Counted from the stretch's first letter, positions 10,180-19,855 are shown. The stretch: DNA of 64,000 bases from Pseudomonadota bacterium (GCA_021821195.1 JAKACT010000006.1:1-64000), one strand, 5' to 3'. Numbers and translations: made by a program. Notes: generated by a model not told the origin, from the letters alone.

Positions 10180-11136
10180 ATGAGCGCCGCCCGCATCACC
10201 GCCGCCGAGCTGTTCGCCAACCAGCAGGAGCGGCTGTCGCTGCGCTGGGTGGCCGGCCAGGAAACCGGCGGCCAGCGTGTGCTGGAAGCGGTGGACACGG
10301 TGGCCCGCCGGCCTTCGCTGGCGGGCTACCTCAACGCCATCTACCCGAACAAGGTGCAGATCCTCGGCACCGAGGAACTGGAATGGCTGGACGGGCTGGA
10401 CGCCCGCCAGCGCTGGGAGACCATCCACAAGATCATCGATTTCCGCCCGCTGGCGCTGGTCATCAGCAAGAGCCAGTCGTGCCCGGAGGACCTGCGCATC
10501 GCCGCCGAGGAATCCGACACCCCCCTGTGGGTGTCGCCGCGGCGCGGCCATGAGCTGCTCAACCACCTGCAATACATGCTGGCGCGCACGCTGGCGCCGC
10601 GGGTCACCCTGCACGGCGTGTTCATGGAGATCTACTCCATCGGCGTGCTGATCACCGGCGAATCCGGCTCCGGCAAGAGCGAGTTGGCGTTGGAGCTGGT
10701 CACCCGCGGCCATCGGCTGGTCGCCGACGACGCCCCCGAATTCACCCAGATCGCCCCCGACGTGCTGGACGGCGCCTGCCCCGAGTTGCTGCAGGACATG
10801 CTGGAGCTGCGCGGCCTCGGCGTGCTCAACATCCGGCAGATGTTCGGTGACACCGCGGTCAAGCGGAACAAGTACCTGCGCCTGATCGTCCACCTCAGCA
10901 AGCCGTCGCTGGAGCCCAGCACCGGCGGGATGGAGCGGCTGACCGGCGACCTCGGCATCCGCCGCGTGCTCGACCTCGACGTGCCGATGATCACCATCCC
11001 GGTGATGGCCGGGCGCAACCTGGCGGTGCTCACCGAAGCCGCCACCCGCATGCACATCCTGCGCAGCAAGGGCATCGACCCGGCGGCCGCGTTCATGGCC
11101 CGGCACAGCCATTTCCTCGAGCACGCCGCGCAATGA
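10180..11136 (+). CDS. hprK: HPr kinase/phosphorylase HprK
   Basis: 318 residues. It phosphorylates and dephosphorylates HPr on a serine, linking carbon and nitrogen status to PTS activity. The N-terminal domain covers about residues 1-130. The C-terminal kinase domain has the P-loop GESGSGKS (160-167), a catalytic DDAPEF segment and the HprK signature [16 protein letters not shown]. Its likely target, Ser46 of HPr, is intact in the ptsH gene about 2.3 kb downstream. It overlaps rapZ by four bases. Confidence 0.96.
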   Translation: MSAARITAAELFANQQERLSLRWVAGQETGGQRVLEAVDTVARRPSLAGYLNAIYPNKVQILGTEELEWLDGLDARQRWETIHKIIDFRPLALVISKSQSCPEDLRIAAEESDTPLWVSPRRGHELLNHLQYMLARTLAPRVTLHGVFMEIYSIGVLITGESGSGKSELALELVTRGHRLVADDAPEFTQIAPDVLDGACPELLQDMLELRGLGVLNIRQMFGDTAVKRNKYLRLIVHLSKPSLEPSTGGMERLTGDLGIRRVLDLDVPMITIPVMAGRNLAVLTEAATRMHILRSKGIDPAAAFMARHSHFLEHAAQ

Positions 11137-12002
11137 ACGCCCGCGAAGTGCCCACCATGCTGGTCGTCAGCGGCATGTCCGGTTCCGGCAAGTCCGGCGC
11201 GCTGCATACGCTGGAGGACCTGGGCTATTACTGCGTGGACAACCTGCCGGCGGAACTGCTGCCGGAATTCGTCCGCCTGCTGCAGAACGGCGAATCGGCG
11301 CCGTCGAAGATCGCGGTGGTCATCGACGCACGCAGCCTCAGCGACCTTGCCGAGGTCCCGATCGTGCTGTCGCGGCTCGGTGCGCTCGGTGCCAATCCGC
11401 GCCTGCTCTACCTGGAGGCGCGCGACGAGGTGATCCTGCGCCGCTACGCCGACACCCGCCGCCGGCATCCGCTCAGCCACCTCGGGCTGGTGCTGGCGGA
11501 CGCGATCTCGCTGGACCGGCAGGCGCTCAAGCCGCTGCGGCAGATCGCCGACATCCGCATCGACACCAGCGAACTGAACGTCCACCAGATGCGCCGGCGC
11601 GTGCTGGAGGAATTCGGCCTGTCCGGCACCGGGCTGTCGCTGCTGTTCCAGTCGTTCGCCTATCGCCACGGCGTACCGCCCGACGCCGACTTCGTGTTCG
11701 ACGCGCGGGTGCTGCCCAACCCGCACTGGGACGCGCGCCTGCGGCCGCTTTCCGGGCGCGACCCGGAAGTGCGCGAATACCTCGACGCCGAACCCGACGT
11801 GGTGGCCTATGCCGGCCAGGTGCAGGCCTTCCTCGACAGCTGGCTGTCCAAGCTGCGCTCGGAAACCCGCAGCTACGCCACCGTCGCGTTCGGCTGCAGC
11901 GGCGGCCGCCATCGCTCGGTCTACCTGGCCGAACGGCTGGCCCGCCACTGCCGCGACAGCGGCTGGGCGGAAGTGGCCGTGCATCACCGCGAACTGGACT
12001 GA
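11133..12002 (+). CDS. rapZ: RNase adapter protein RapZ
   Basis: 289 residues. A P-loop protein ([29 protein letters not shown] at the N-terminus) of the YvcJ/RapZ family, which in E. coli delivers the sRNA GlmZ to RNase E and so tunes glucosamine-6-phosphate synthase. The conserved C-terminal RNA-binding region is visible ([20 protein letters not shown]). It overlaps hprK by four bases. Whether it has an sRNA partner in this lineage cannot be told from the window. Confidence 0.94.
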   Translation: MNAREVPTMLVVSGMSGSGKSGALHTLEDLGYYCVDNLPAELLPEFVRLLQNGESAPSKIAVVIDARSLSDLAEVPIVLSRLGALGANPRLLYLEARDEVILRRYADTRRRHPLSHLGLVLADAISLDRQALKPLRQIADIRIDTSELNVHQMRRRVLEEFGLSGTGLSLLFQSFAYRHGVPPDADFVFDARVLPNPHWDARLRPLSGRDPEVREYLDAEPDVVAYAGQVQAFLDSWLSKLRSETRSYATVAFGCSGGRHRSVYLAERLARHCRDSGWAEVAVHHRELD

Positions 12003-12090
12003 CCCGACGCCCCTGGCGGACGCCAGGCAGGCGCACGAATCCGCGCCGGAACGCTTTCGCGGCATCACCCGCGTCTGTTAAGTTTGCGGG

Positions 12091-12483
12091 ATGTCCGTTG
12101 GCATCCTCCTCGTCACCCATGAAGGCGTCGGCAGCGCGTTGCTAGCCGTGGCCACGCGCCTGCTGCGCAACCTGCCGCTGGCCTGCGAGGCGTTCGAGGT
12201 GCCGTTCGATGCCGACCCCGACGCACTGCTGCCGCTGGCCAGCGCGGCGATGCGCCGGGTCGACGGCGGCCATGGGGTGCTGCTGCTGACCGACCTGTAC
12301 GGCGCCACCCCCGCCAACATCGCCGCAAGGCTGGCGCGGATCGGCACCCCGGCGCGGCGGGTGTCGGCGCTGAGCCTGCCGATGCTGCTGCGGGTGATGA
12401 ACTACGCGGAGCTGGATCTGGACGATCTACCGTCGGTGGCCGCCGCCGGTTCGCGCAATGGAGCCATCATCGATGACGCCTAA
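12091..12483 (+). CDS. PTS EIIA component, mannose family
   Basis: 130 residues, a stand-alone EIIA of the mannose family (ManX/PtsM type). The phosphorylatable histidine is H10 (LLVTHEGVGSALL), and LLLTDLYGATPANIA is the conserved second segment. No EIIB, EIIC or EIID genes occur here, so the protein probably has a regulatory role in a phosphorelay EI-HPr-EIIA rather than sugar uptake. TTAAGT lies 7 nt before the ATG and could be a -10 element. HPr follows after 30 bp. Confidence 0.93.
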   Translation: MSVGILLVTHEGVGSALLAVATRLLRNLPLACEAFEVPFDADPDALLPLASAAMRRVDGGHGVLLLTDLYGATPANIAARLARIGTPARRVSALSLPMLLRVMNYAELDLDDLPSVAAAGSRNGAIIDDA

Positions 12484-12513
12484 CCCCCACCCCCACCGCC
12501 GCGGAGCACGCGC

Positions 12514-12783
12514 GTGATCCGCCGCGAACTGACCATCAACAACCGCCTCGGCCTGCATGCGCGCGCCACCGCCAAGCTGGTGCAGCTGCTGTCGGGCTTC
12601 CGCTGCCAGGCCACGCTGGAAGCGCGCGGCCGCGAGGTCAACGCCAAGAGCATCATGGGCGTGATGCTGCTGGCCGCCGGCCCCGGCGCCGAGGTCGTGC
12701 TGCGCGTGGACGGCGAGGATGAACAGGCCGCCGCCGATGCGGTGACGGCGCTGTTCGAGCGCCGCTTCGACGAGGACAGCTGA
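12514..12783 (+). CDS. ptsH: Phosphocarrier protein HPr
   Basis: 89 residues from GTG 12514. It accepts phosphate from EI on H15 (NRLGLHARATAKLV). The regulatory serine S46 (NAKSIMGVMLLAA) is also present, so it can be a substrate of the HprK encoded upstream. The C-terminal helix is ADAVTALFERRFDE. The stop overlaps the ptsI ATG by one base. Confidence 0.96.
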   Translation: MIRRELTINNRLGLHARATAKLVQLLSGFRCQATLEARGREVNAKSIMGVMLLAAGPGAEVVLRVDGEDEQAAADAVTALFERRFDEDS

Positions 12784-14504
12784 TGCGCCAGATCCTGTCC
12801 GGCACCGCCGCCGCCCGTGGCAGCGCGCTTGGACGGGCCCGCGTGCGCCTGCCGCACGCGCTGGACATCGACGAAGCCCGCATCACCGCGGACGAGGTGG
12901 AGCCGGAGCTCGCCCGCTTCCATGACGCGGTGGCCACGGTACGCACCGAGATGCGCGGCCTGCGCGAGCGCCTGCACGGCGCGCTGGCGCAGGAAATCGG
13001 TGAATTCCTCGACCTGCACGCGCTGCTGCTGGATGACCCCGAACTGCTGTCCGGCATCGATGCACTGATCCGCACCGGGCTGTACACCGCCGACTACGCC
13101 CTGCGCCTGCAGCGCAACCGCATCGCGGCGGTGTTCGAGGGCATGGACGATCCCTACCTGCGCAGCCGCATCGACGACATCGACCAGGTGATCGGCCGCC
13201 TGCACGCCGCCCTGCACAGCCAGCGCGCGGCGCTGCAGGGCGCCTCCGGCGAGATCCTGGTCACCGACACCGTGGCCCCGGCGGAGCTAGCCGAACTGCA
13301 GGCGCAGGGCGTGGTCGGCGTGGTCACCGCCAGCGGCAGCCCGCTCTCGCACAGCGCGATCCTGGCGCGCAGCCTGCACCTGCCGCTGGTGGTGGGCGCG
13401 GCGCAGGCGCTGCAGAAGATCAACGACGGCGACGTGCTGGCGATCGACGGCGGCAGCGGCCTGGTGGTGCTGGAACCCGATGCGGCCGATCTGCGCGGCC
13501 ACCACCGCCGCGTCGCCGAGGTCAAGCGCGAGCGCCGCCAGCTCAACCGCCTGCGCCGCGAGCCCACCCGCACCCTAGACGGCGTCGACATCAAGCTGTG
13601 GGCCAACGCGGAATCGCGCAACGACGTCACCGACGCGCATGCGCTGGGCGCCGCCGGGGTCGGCCTGTATCGCACCGAGTTCCTGTTCCTCGGCAGCAGC
13701 GAACTGCCCGACGAGGAGGCGCAGTTCCGCGCCTATCGCGACGCGGTGCTGGCGATGACTGGCCGCACCGTCACCATCCGTACCCTCGACCTTGGTGCCG
13801 ACAAGGCCGACAAGACCGGGCTGGCGCTGCGCGACGAGCCCAACCCCGCGCTGGGCCTGCGCGGCGTGCGCCTGTCGCTGGCGCGCAGCGGGCTGCTGCG
13901 CACCCAGCTGCGCGCCATTGCCCGCGCCTCCGGCTATGGCCCGCTGCGGGTGCTGGTGCCGATGGTCAGCGGCGGCGAGGAAGTGCGCGCGGTCCGCCAC
14001 GCGCTGGACGACGTGCTGCGCGAGCTGCACGCCGAAGGCCGCGAAACCGCGGCGCAGATCCCGCTGGGGGCGATGGTCGAGGTACCGTCGGCGGCGCTGG
14101 CGCTGCCCACCTTCGTCGGCCTGTGCGACTTCCTCTCCATCGGCACCAATGACCTGGTGCAGTACCTGCTGGCCGCCGACCGCACCAACGAGGCGCTGGA
14201 CGGCCTGTATTCGCCACTGCACCCGGCGGTGCTGCGGGTACTGCGCGACGTGGTGCGGACCGGCCAGCGCCGCGGCAAGCCGGTCACGGTCTGCGGCGAG
14301 ATCGCCGCGGATCCCGCCTTCGTGCCGCTGCTGCTGGCGCTGGGCCTGACCGAACTGAGCCTGCACCCGGCCACCCTGCTGGAAGTGCGCCGCACCATCC
14401 GGGCCTGCGACCTCGGCCGCCTGCGTGCGGCCGCGCCGGCGCTGCTGCGCGCGCGCAACCGCGACGGCATCGAGCGCTGGCTGCGGGCAAACCCGGCCGG
14501 TTGA
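12783..14504 (+). CDS. ptsI: Phosphoenolpyruvate-protein phosphotransferase (PTS Enzyme I)
   Basis: 573 residues, the usual length of an EI without extra GAF domain. It autophosphorylates from PEP and donates to HPr. The phospho-histidine is H190 in VTASGSPLSHSAILAR, a slight variation of the more common GGRTSHTAI. The PEP-binding barrel shows YRTEFLFLGSSELPDEEAQF, a FLSIGTNDLVQY segment and the catalytic cysteine in VTVCGEIAADP. With HPr, EIIA and HprK it completes a regulatory PTS. Confidence 0.96.
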   Translation: MRQILSGTAAARGSALGRARVRLPHALDIDEARITADEVEPELARFHDAVATVRTEMRGLRERLHGALAQEIGEFLDLHALLLDDPELLSGIDALIRTGLYTADYALRLQRNRIAAVFEGMDDPYLRSRIDDIDQVIGRLHAALHSQRAALQGASGEILVTDTVAPAELAELQAQGVVGVVTASGSPLSHSAILARSLHLPLVVGAAQALQKINDGDVLAIDGGSGLVVLEPDAADLRGHHRRVAEVKRERRQLNRLRREPTRTLDGVDIKLWANAESRNDVTDAHALGAAGVGLYRTEFLFLGSSELPDEEAQFRAYRDAVLAMTGRTVTIRTLDLGADKADKTGLALRDEPNPALGLRGVRLSLARSGLLRTQLRAIARASGYGPLRVLVPMVSGGEEVRAVRHALDDVLRELHAEGRETAAQIPLGAMVEVPSAALALPTFVGLCDFLSIGTNDLVQYLLAADRTNEALDGLYSPLHPAVLRVLRDVVRTGQRRGKPVTVCGEIAADPAFVPLLLALGLTELSLHPATLLEVRRTIRACDLGRLRAAAPALLRARNRDGIERWLRANPAG

Positions 14505-14555
14505 GCGCCGCCCGCGCGGTTGCGCAGGCACATCCATCGCATCCGCGACCGTTTT

Positions 14556-14661
14556 GGGGTGGGCACCGCCACCGCGACGGGCGATAATGCCCACACTATG
14601 AACGCCTGATCCGCTGCGGCTCGCAGGGCATCCCGTCGATGCCCCGGTCGCGGCCCACCCC
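14556..14661. repeat. Imperfect long inverted repeat before mgtE
   Basis: GGGGTGGGC at 14556-14564 is the exact reverse complement of GCCCACCCC at 14653-14661. The match extends inwards (CGCGACGGG against CCCGGTCGCG) after an 8-nt bulge. The loop contains GATAAT (14583-14588), which could be a -10 box, and a three-codon ORF, atgaacgcctga. This is the whole 174-bp gap between ptsI and mgtE. Function unknown. Confidence 0.3.
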
Positions 14662-14678
14662 GCCACCGGACGCCGCGC

Positions 14679-16040
14679 ATGGCCGAACCCATCCGCCACG
14701 ACAAGACCGCGCGCCAGCTGCGCCTGCTCAGCGACGCGCTGGACAGCGGCCGGCTGGGCCCGGTGCGGCGGCTGGTCAACACCCTGTCGCCGGCCGAGAT
14801 CGGCAACCTGCTGGAGTCGCTGCCGCCCGGCAAGCGCACCGTGGTGTGGGGGCTGGTCGATCCCGAGGACGACGGCGAGGTGCTGGTGCACGTCGGCGAC
14901 GAGGTGCGCGAGGGCCTGATCGCGGACATGGACCAGGACGAACTGGTCGCCGCCGCCGAAGGCCTCGACATCGACGACCTTGCCGACCTGGTCGAGGACC
15001 TACCGGACACGGTGATCGACGAAGTCCTGAAGTCGATGGACCGCGAGAACCGCGAGCGCCTGGAGCAGGTGCTGTCCTACGACGAGGACAGCGCCGGCCG
15101 CCTGATGAACCCGGACGTGGTGACGGTGCGCGCCGACACCACCATCGACGTGGTGCTGCGCTACCTACGCCTGCGCGGCGAGCTGCCCGACCACACCGAC
15201 CACCTGTACGTGGTCAGCAAGCGCCACCAGTACCTTGGCCGGATCGCGCTGCAGGCGCTGCTGACCCACGAGGCCGGCACCCCGATCAACCAGCTGCTGG
15301 ACGACGAGCAGCCGGCCATCGACGTCAACGAGAGCTCGAGCGAAGTGGCGCGGCAGTTCTCCGACCACGACTGGATTTCCGCGCCGGTGGTGGACGACAA
15401 CAACATCCTGCTCGGCCGCATCACCATCGACGACGTAGTCGACATCATCCGCGAGCAGGCCGAGCACCAGGTGCTGTCGGCGGCCGGCCTGGACGAGGAC
15501 GAGGACCTGTTCAGCCCCGTCTGGCGCGCGATGCGCCGCCGGCTGGTATGGCTGTCGATCAACCTGTGCACCGCCTTCCTGGCCGCCAGCGTGGTCGGCC
15601 AGTTCGAGGCCACCATCGACAAGCTGGTGGCGCTGGCGGTGCTGATGCCGATCGTGGCCGGCATGGGCGGCAACGCCGGCACCCAGGTGCTGGCGCTGAT
15701 GGTGCGCGGCCTCGCGCTGGGCCAGGTGGGCGCGTCCAACATCAAGCCGCTGCTGTGGAAGGAAGCCCGCGTCGCCCTGCTCAACGGGCTGGTGCTGGGG
15801 GCGGCGCTGGGGCTGATCGTGCTGGCCTGGTTCCACAGCGTGGGGCTGTCGCTGGTGATCTTCGTCGCGCTGACCTGCAATCTGGTGTTCGCCGCCGTGG
15901 CCGGCGTGCTGGTGCCGGTGACGCTCAAGCGCGCGGGCTACGATCCGGCGCTGGCCAGCAGCATCTTCCTCACCACCGTCACCGACGTGATGGGCTTCTT
16001 CACCTTCCTCGGGCTGGCGACCGTGGTGTTGCTGCGCTGA
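14679..16040 (+). CDS. mgtE: Magnesium transporter MgtE
   Basis: 453 residues. An Mg2+-gated Mg2+ channel of the inner membrane. In order: an acidic N-domain of helical repeats (about residues 10-135), two CBS domains (about 140-260, AGRLMNPDVVTV and WISAPVVDDNNILLGRITIDDVVDII), then a C-terminal membrane domain with five helices (about 300-453). The pore signature MPIVAGMGGNAGTQ is intact. The cytoplasmic acidic sites act as the Mg2+ sensor in characterised homologues. Confidence 0.96.
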   Translation: MAEPIRHDKTARQLRLLSDALDSGRLGPVRRLVNTLSPAEIGNLLESLPPGKRTVVWGLVDPEDDGEVLVHVGDEVREGLIADMDQDELVAAAEGLDIDDLADLVEDLPDTVIDEVLKSMDRENRERLEQVLSYDEDSAGRLMNPDVVTVRADTTIDVVLRYLRLRGELPDHTDHLYVVSKRHQYLGRIALQALLTHEAGTPINQLLDDEQPAIDVNESSSEVARQFSDHDWISAPVVDDNNILLGRITIDDVVDIIREQAEHQVLSAAGLDEDEDLFSPVWRAMRRRLVWLSINLCTAFLAASVVGQFEATIDKLVALAVLMPIVAGMGGNAGTQVLALMVRGLALGQVGASNIKPLLWKEARVALLNGLVLGAALGLIVLAWFHSVGLSLVIFVALTCNLVFAAVAGVLVPVTLKRAGYDPALASSIFLTTVTDVMGFFTFLGLATVVLLR

Positions 16041-16136
16041 GGCACTGGCCGGATCCGCGGCCAAATCCGTGGCATTGAGGTGGAGGCAGCGTGCCCGCAT
16101 GATCGCGGCCCTTCGTCCACCACAGATGCCGCTTCC

Positions 16137-16628
16137 ATGCCCCCACGCCTTTCGCTGTCGCTCGCCCTCGCCCTTGCCTTGTCCGCCTGCGCCGGACAGG
16201 ACGCGCCTGCCGCCACCGCAACGGCGCCAGCCGCGACCGCCGCGGCCAGCACCGACGAGTTCGAGCTCGACATGGCCCGAGTGGACCGGTTCCTGGCGGC
16301 CACCCGCCAGCTGGCGGCGGCAGAGCGGGCGGACAGCACGCTGGACAGCGCGATGAACGCCTCGACCGAGGACACCGCCGCCTACATCGCGCGCCTCGAA
16401 AGCACGCCCGCACTGCGCGAGGCGATCACGCGCGGCGGCATGACCACGCGCGAATACGCTCAGACCAGCGAGGCACTGGTGGCCACGCTAATGGCACTGG
16501 GCGCGCAGGAAGCCGGCCTGCTCAAGGACCCGCCGGCCGAACTGGCCCCACGGCACCTGGACTTCGTGCGCGCGCACCGCGCGGAACTGGAGCGCAAGCT
16601 GCAGGCGACGGACGCCGCGGAAGGCTGA
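16137..16628 (+). CDS. Putative lipoprotein, unknown function
   Basis: 163 residues from ATG 16137; the track start at 16080 would precede the signal peptide. The N-terminus MPPRLSLSLALALALSACAGQ is a clear lipoprotein signal with lipobox LSAC. The mature part begins with an alanine/threonine linker (APAATATAPAAT) and is then helical and charged (EFELDMARVDRFLAATRQLAAAER). Q and D after the cysteine give no firm sorting rule in this group. No family recognised. It is convergent with pyrB; the two stop codons are one base apart. Confidence 0.82.
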   Translation: MPPRLSLSLALALALSACAGQDAPAATATAPAATAAASTDEFELDMARVDRFLAATRQLAAAERADSTLDSAMNASTEDTAAYIARLESTPALREAITRGGMTTREYAQTSEALVATLMALGAQEAGLLKDPPAELAPRHLDFVRAHRAELERKLQATDAAEG

Positions 16629-16629
16629 T

Positions 16630-17565
16630 TCAGCCGGCCAGCAGCGCCTCCAGCACCGCCATCCTTACCGCCACGCCGTTGCCGACCTGCGCCAGCACGC
16701 GCGAGTGCGGGCCGTCGGCCACCGCGTCGCTGATCTCCACGCCGCGGTTCATCGGGCCGGGATGCATGACGATGGCATCCGGCGCGGCGCGGCGCAGGCG
16801 GGCCTCGGTCAGCCCGTAGTCGCGGTGGTAGTCGTCCAGCGAATCGACCAGACCCTCGGCCATGCGCTCGCGCTGCAGGCGCAGCATCATCGCCGCGTCC
16901 ACGCCTTCCAACGCGGCGTCGAAGTCGTGGCTGACGATGCAGCCATGCAGGGTGTCGTCGTCCGGCAGCAGCGACTTCGGTCCGCACACGCGGATCTCGC
17001 CGCAGCCCAGCGCACGCAGCGCATGCAGGTCGCTGCGGGCGACCCGCGAGTGCTTGACGTCGCCGACGATCACCACCTTCAGCTTCGAGAAGTCCTCGCC
17101 CTTCGCCTGCCGCAGGGTCAGCATGTCCAGCAGCCCCTGCGTGGGGTGGTGGCTGCGGCCATCCCCGGCATTGAGCAACGCCACGCCGGGATTGGCCGCC
17201 GCCGCCAACGCGGCTACCGCGCCGTCGGCCTTGTGGCGCACCACGAAGCCGCGCACGCCCATCGCCTGGATGGTGCGGAAGGTGTCGAGGTCGGTTTCGC
17301 CCTTGGTGGCCGACGAGGTGGAGGCGTCGAAGTTGAGGATGTGCGCGCCCAGCCGCTGCGCCGCCAGCTGGAAGCTCAGGCGGGTGCGGGTGGAAGGCTC
17401 GAAGAACAGCGTGCACACGGCCACGCCAGCCAGCGCGGCCGGCGCCTGCGCGCCCTCGACGAAGGCCTGGGCGCGGCGCAGCAGCGCGTCCAGCTGCGCC
17501 GGCGACAGGCGCTCCAGGTCCAGCAGGTGGCGGAGGCGGCCGTCGGCGTCGTTATGCGGGTTCAT
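16630..17565 (-). CDS. pyrB: Aspartate carbamoyltransferase catalytic subunit PyrB
   Basis: 311 residues from ATG 17565; the 429-residue track ORF extends upstream into ruvX. The enzyme joins carbamoyl phosphate and aspartate in pyrimidine synthesis. Visible motifs are LFFEPSTRTRLSFQLA for carbamoyl phosphate, the lysine in SATKGETDLDT, GRSHHPTQGLLDM and MHPGPMNRGVEI. It lies downstream of algH-ruvX, as in many proteobacteria, but without the pyrR or pyrC neighbours found in Pseudomonas. It has no regulatory chain alongside. Confidence 0.96.
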   Translation of the reverse strand: MNPHNDADGRLRHLLDLERLSPAQLDALLRRAQAFVEGAQAPAALAGVAVCTLFFEPSTRTRLSFQLAAQRLGAHILNFDASTSSATKGETDLDTFRTIQAMGVRGFVVRHKADGAVAALAAAANPGVALLNAGDGRSHHPTQGLLDMLTLRQAKGEDFSKLKVVIVGDVKHSRVARSDLHALRALGCGEIRVCGPKSLLPDDDTLHGCIVSHDFDAALEGVDAAMMLRLQRERMAEGLVDSLDDYHRDYGLTEARLRRAAPDAIVMHPGPMNRGVEISDAVADGPHSRVLAQVGNGVAVRMAVLEALLAG

Positions 17566-17597
17566 GCGGATCCGGAAGTGGGATGACAAGGGAAGGA

Positions 17598-18071
17598 TCA
17601 GTCCACCGGCTGCGCTTCGCGCGGCGAGGACAGCCAGCGTTCGACGATGACCGCCGCCGCCACGGCGTCCAGCACCTCGGCATCGCGGCGCTTGCGGCGG
17701 CCCTCGGCGCGCGCGGCGGCGAAGCGGCGCGCCGCCTCCTGCGAGCTGTTGCGTTCGTCGATCATCACCACTGGCAAATGCGTGCGTTGGCGGAGTTCGC
17801 GCGCGAACGCGCGGGCGGCCCTGCGGATCGGCTGGTCGCCGCCATCCAGGGTCATCGGATCGCCGACCACCAGCCCGTCGGGCCGCCACTCGCGCAGCAG
17901 TCGCTCCACCTGCGCCCACTCGGGGCCGGCGTCGCGCACGTCCACCACCGCCACCACGCGCGCGCCGCCGGTCATGGCATTGCCCACCGCCACGCCGATC
18001 CGGCGCATGCCGACGTCGAAGCCCAGCACGGTGCCGTCGGGACGGATCTGCGGCGCGGCGTCTTCGCTCAT
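17598..18071 (-). CDS. ruvX: Holliday junction resolvase-like protein RuvX/YqgF
   Basis: 157 residues. YqgF-family RNase H-fold nuclease, linked in E. coli to 5' processing of pre-16S rRNA. Catalytic acids are in [15 protein letters not shown], then [14 protein letters not shown] and the C-terminal [13 protein letters not shown]. It overlaps the stop of algH by four bases and precedes pyrB by 32 bp, so the three genes are probably cotranscribed. Confidence 0.94.
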   Translation of the reverse strand: MSEDAAPQIRPDGTVLGFDVGMRRIGVAVGNAMTGGARVVAVVDVRDAGPEWAQVERLLREWRPDGLVVGDPMTLDGGDQPIRRAARAFARELRQRTHLPVVMIDERNSSQEAARRFAAARAEGRRKRRDAEVLDAVAAAVIVERWLSSPREAQPVD

Positions 18072-18634
18072 GCGTGACCGCTATGGCTGGCGTGGTTGAG
18101 CAGGTCGATGCCGATGCTCCCGGCCGCGGCCTGCCAGCGCTGCGCGATCGGCAGCTGGAACAGTACGTCGGGGCGGTTCGGCACCAGCAGCCAACTGTCG
18201 TCGACCAGCTCCTGTTCCAGCTGGCCTTCGCCCCAGCCGGCGCAACCCAGCGCCACCAGCGCCTGCTTGGGGCCGTCGCCGCGCGCCATCGCTTCCAGCA
18301 CGTCGCGCGAAGTGGTCAGGTACAGGCCGTCGGCGACCTCCAGGCTGGAGTCGAAGGCGTGGTCGCCATCGTGCAGGACGAAGCCGCGCTCGGGGTGCAC
18401 CGGGCCACCGGACAGCACCAGCTGGGCCTGCAGCGCGGCGTCCTCGCTGGCGATGCCCATCTGCCGGAATACCTCGCCCAGCGTGTACTCGGAAGGACGG
18501 TTGACCATCACCCCCATCGCCCCGTCGCCGTCGTGCTGGCAGACCAGGGTGACGCTGCGCTCGAAATACGGATCGCGCAGCGATGGCAGCGCGATCAGCA
18601 GGTGGTTGCCGAAGCGTTGGCCGTGCTCATCCAT
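18068..18634 (-). CDS. YqgE/AlgH family protein
   Basis: 188 residues from ATG 18634. The YqgE/AlgH family (DUF179) is conserved next to ruvX; its biochemical role is unsettled, with a regulatory role reported for alginate in Pseudomonas. Typical motifs are [38 protein letters not shown] and [15 protein letters not shown]. The track start three codons earlier overlaps a TAGAAT box (18642-18647). That box lies 7 nt before ATG 18634, so the mRNA probably begins at or near this codon. Confidence 0.93.
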   Translation of the reverse strand: MDEHGQRFGNHLLIALPSLRDPYFERSVTLVCQHDGDGAMGVMVNRPSEYTLGEVFRQMGIASEDAALQAQLVLSGGPVHPERGFVLHDGDHAFDSSLEVADGLYLTTSRDVLEAMARGDGPKQALVALGCAGWGEGQLEQELVDDSWLLVPNRPDVLFQLPIAQRWQAAAGSIGIDLLNHASHSGHA

Positions 18635-18641
18635 GGCGCGC

Positions 18642-18647
18642 ATTCTA
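18642..18647 (-). promoter_or_regulatory. Probable -10 box of algH (leaderless)
   Basis: On the minus strand TAGAAT is followed by gcgcgcc and then the algH ATG. A start site 7 nt downstream of the box would make the transcript leaderless. No convincing -35 element is visible upstream. Confidence 0.45.
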
Positions 18648-18676
18648 GCGTGGCGGGCGCGCCCCGGCCGAGGCGG

Positions 18677-19807
18677 TCAACGCGCCTCGGCGATCTCCAC
18701 CCCGTCCAACCCCTGCGACAGGGTGCGGGCGTCGCCGCCCTGCGCCAGCTTGATGCGCAGGCGCACTTCGTTGGCCGAGTCGGCGAAACGCAGCGCGTCC
18801 TCGTAGCTGATCTCGCCGGCCTGGTAGAGCTCGAACAGGCTCTGGTCGAAGGTCTTCATGCCCAGCTGGACCGATTCCTTCATCACTTCCTTGAGCTTGT
18901 GGATCTCGCCGTCGCGGATGTAGTCCTGCACCAGCGGGGTGCCCAGCAGGATTTCCATCGCCACCCGCCGCGCCTTTCCGTCCGGGGTCGGGATCAGCTG
19001 CTGCGCGACCACGCCCTTCAGGTTCAGCGACAGGTCCATCAACAGCTGGCCGCGGCGGTCTTCCGGGAAGAAGTTGATGATGCGGTCCATCGCCTGGTTG
19101 GCGTTGTTGGCGTGCAGCGTGCACAGCACCAGGTGGCCGGTTTCGGCGAAGGCGATGGCGTGGTCCATGCCCTCGCGGGTGCGCACCTCGCCGATCATGA
19201 TCACGTCCGGCGCCTGCCGCAGGGTGTTCTTCAGCGCGTTGTCCCAGCTGTCGGTGTCGATGCCGACCTCGCGCTGGGTGATGATGCAGCCGTCGTGCTT
19301 GTGCACGAACTCGATCGGGTCCTCGATGGTGATGATGTGGCCGGTCGAATTGGCGTTGCGATAACCGATCATCGCCGCCAGCGAGGTCGACTTACCCGTG
19401 CCGGTGGCGCCGACGAAGATGATGATGCCGCGCTTGGTCATCGCCAGCGTCTTGATGATGGGCGGCAGGCTCAGCTCCTCCACCGTCGGGATGCGGGTCT
19501 CGATCCGGCGCAGCACCATGCCGACCTGGTTGCGCTGGTAGAAGCAGCTCACGCGGAAGCGACCCACGCCGGCCACGCCGATCGCGAAGTTGCACTCGTG
19601 GGTTTTTTCGAACTCTTCGCGCTGCTGCGGCGACATCACGTTCAGTACCAGGTCGCGCGACTGCTGCGGCGTGAGCGGGTTCTGGGTGATCGGGCTGATC
19701 TTGCCGTGGACCTTCATCGACGGCGGCATGCCTGCGGTGATGAACAGGTCCGACGCCTTCTGGTGCGCCATCAGCTTGAGGAACGAGGTGAAGTCGATGC
19801 TGCTCAT
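18677..19807 (-). CDS. pilU: Type IV pilus retraction ATPase PilU
   Basis: 376 residues, a PilT-like hexameric ATPase that assists PilT in pilus retraction (twitching motility). Walker A is GATGTGKSTSLAAMI, the Asp box is ITIEDPIEFVH, Walker B is DVIMIGEVRTREGMDHA and the His box is ETGHLVLCTLHANNANQA. The C-terminal extension after residue 345 (LAQGGDARTLSQGLDGVEIAEAR) is typical of PilU rather than PilT. It lies 48 bp downstream of pilT on the same strand. Confidence 0.96.
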   Translation of the reverse strand: MSSIDFTSFLKLMAHQKASDLFITAGMPPSMKVHGKISPITQNPLTPQQSRDLVLNVMSPQQREEFEKTHECNFAIGVAGVGRFRVSCFYQRNQVGMVLRRIETRIPTVEELSLPPIIKTLAMTKRGIIIFVGATGTGKSTSLAAMIGYRNANSTGHIITIEDPIEFVHKHDGCIITQREVGIDTDSWDNALKNTLRQAPDVIMIGEVRTREGMDHAIAFAETGHLVLCTLHANNANQAMDRIINFFPEDRRGQLLMDLSLNLKGVVAQQLIPTPDGKARRVAMEILLGTPLVQDYIRDGEIHKLKEVMKESVQLGMKTFDQSLFELYQAGEISYEDALRFADSANEVRLRIKLAQGGDARTLSQGLDGVEIAEAR

Positions 19808-19855
19808 CCTGGATGCTCCGATGTCCTTGCCACGCCGGTCCCGGCGAACCGGCGG

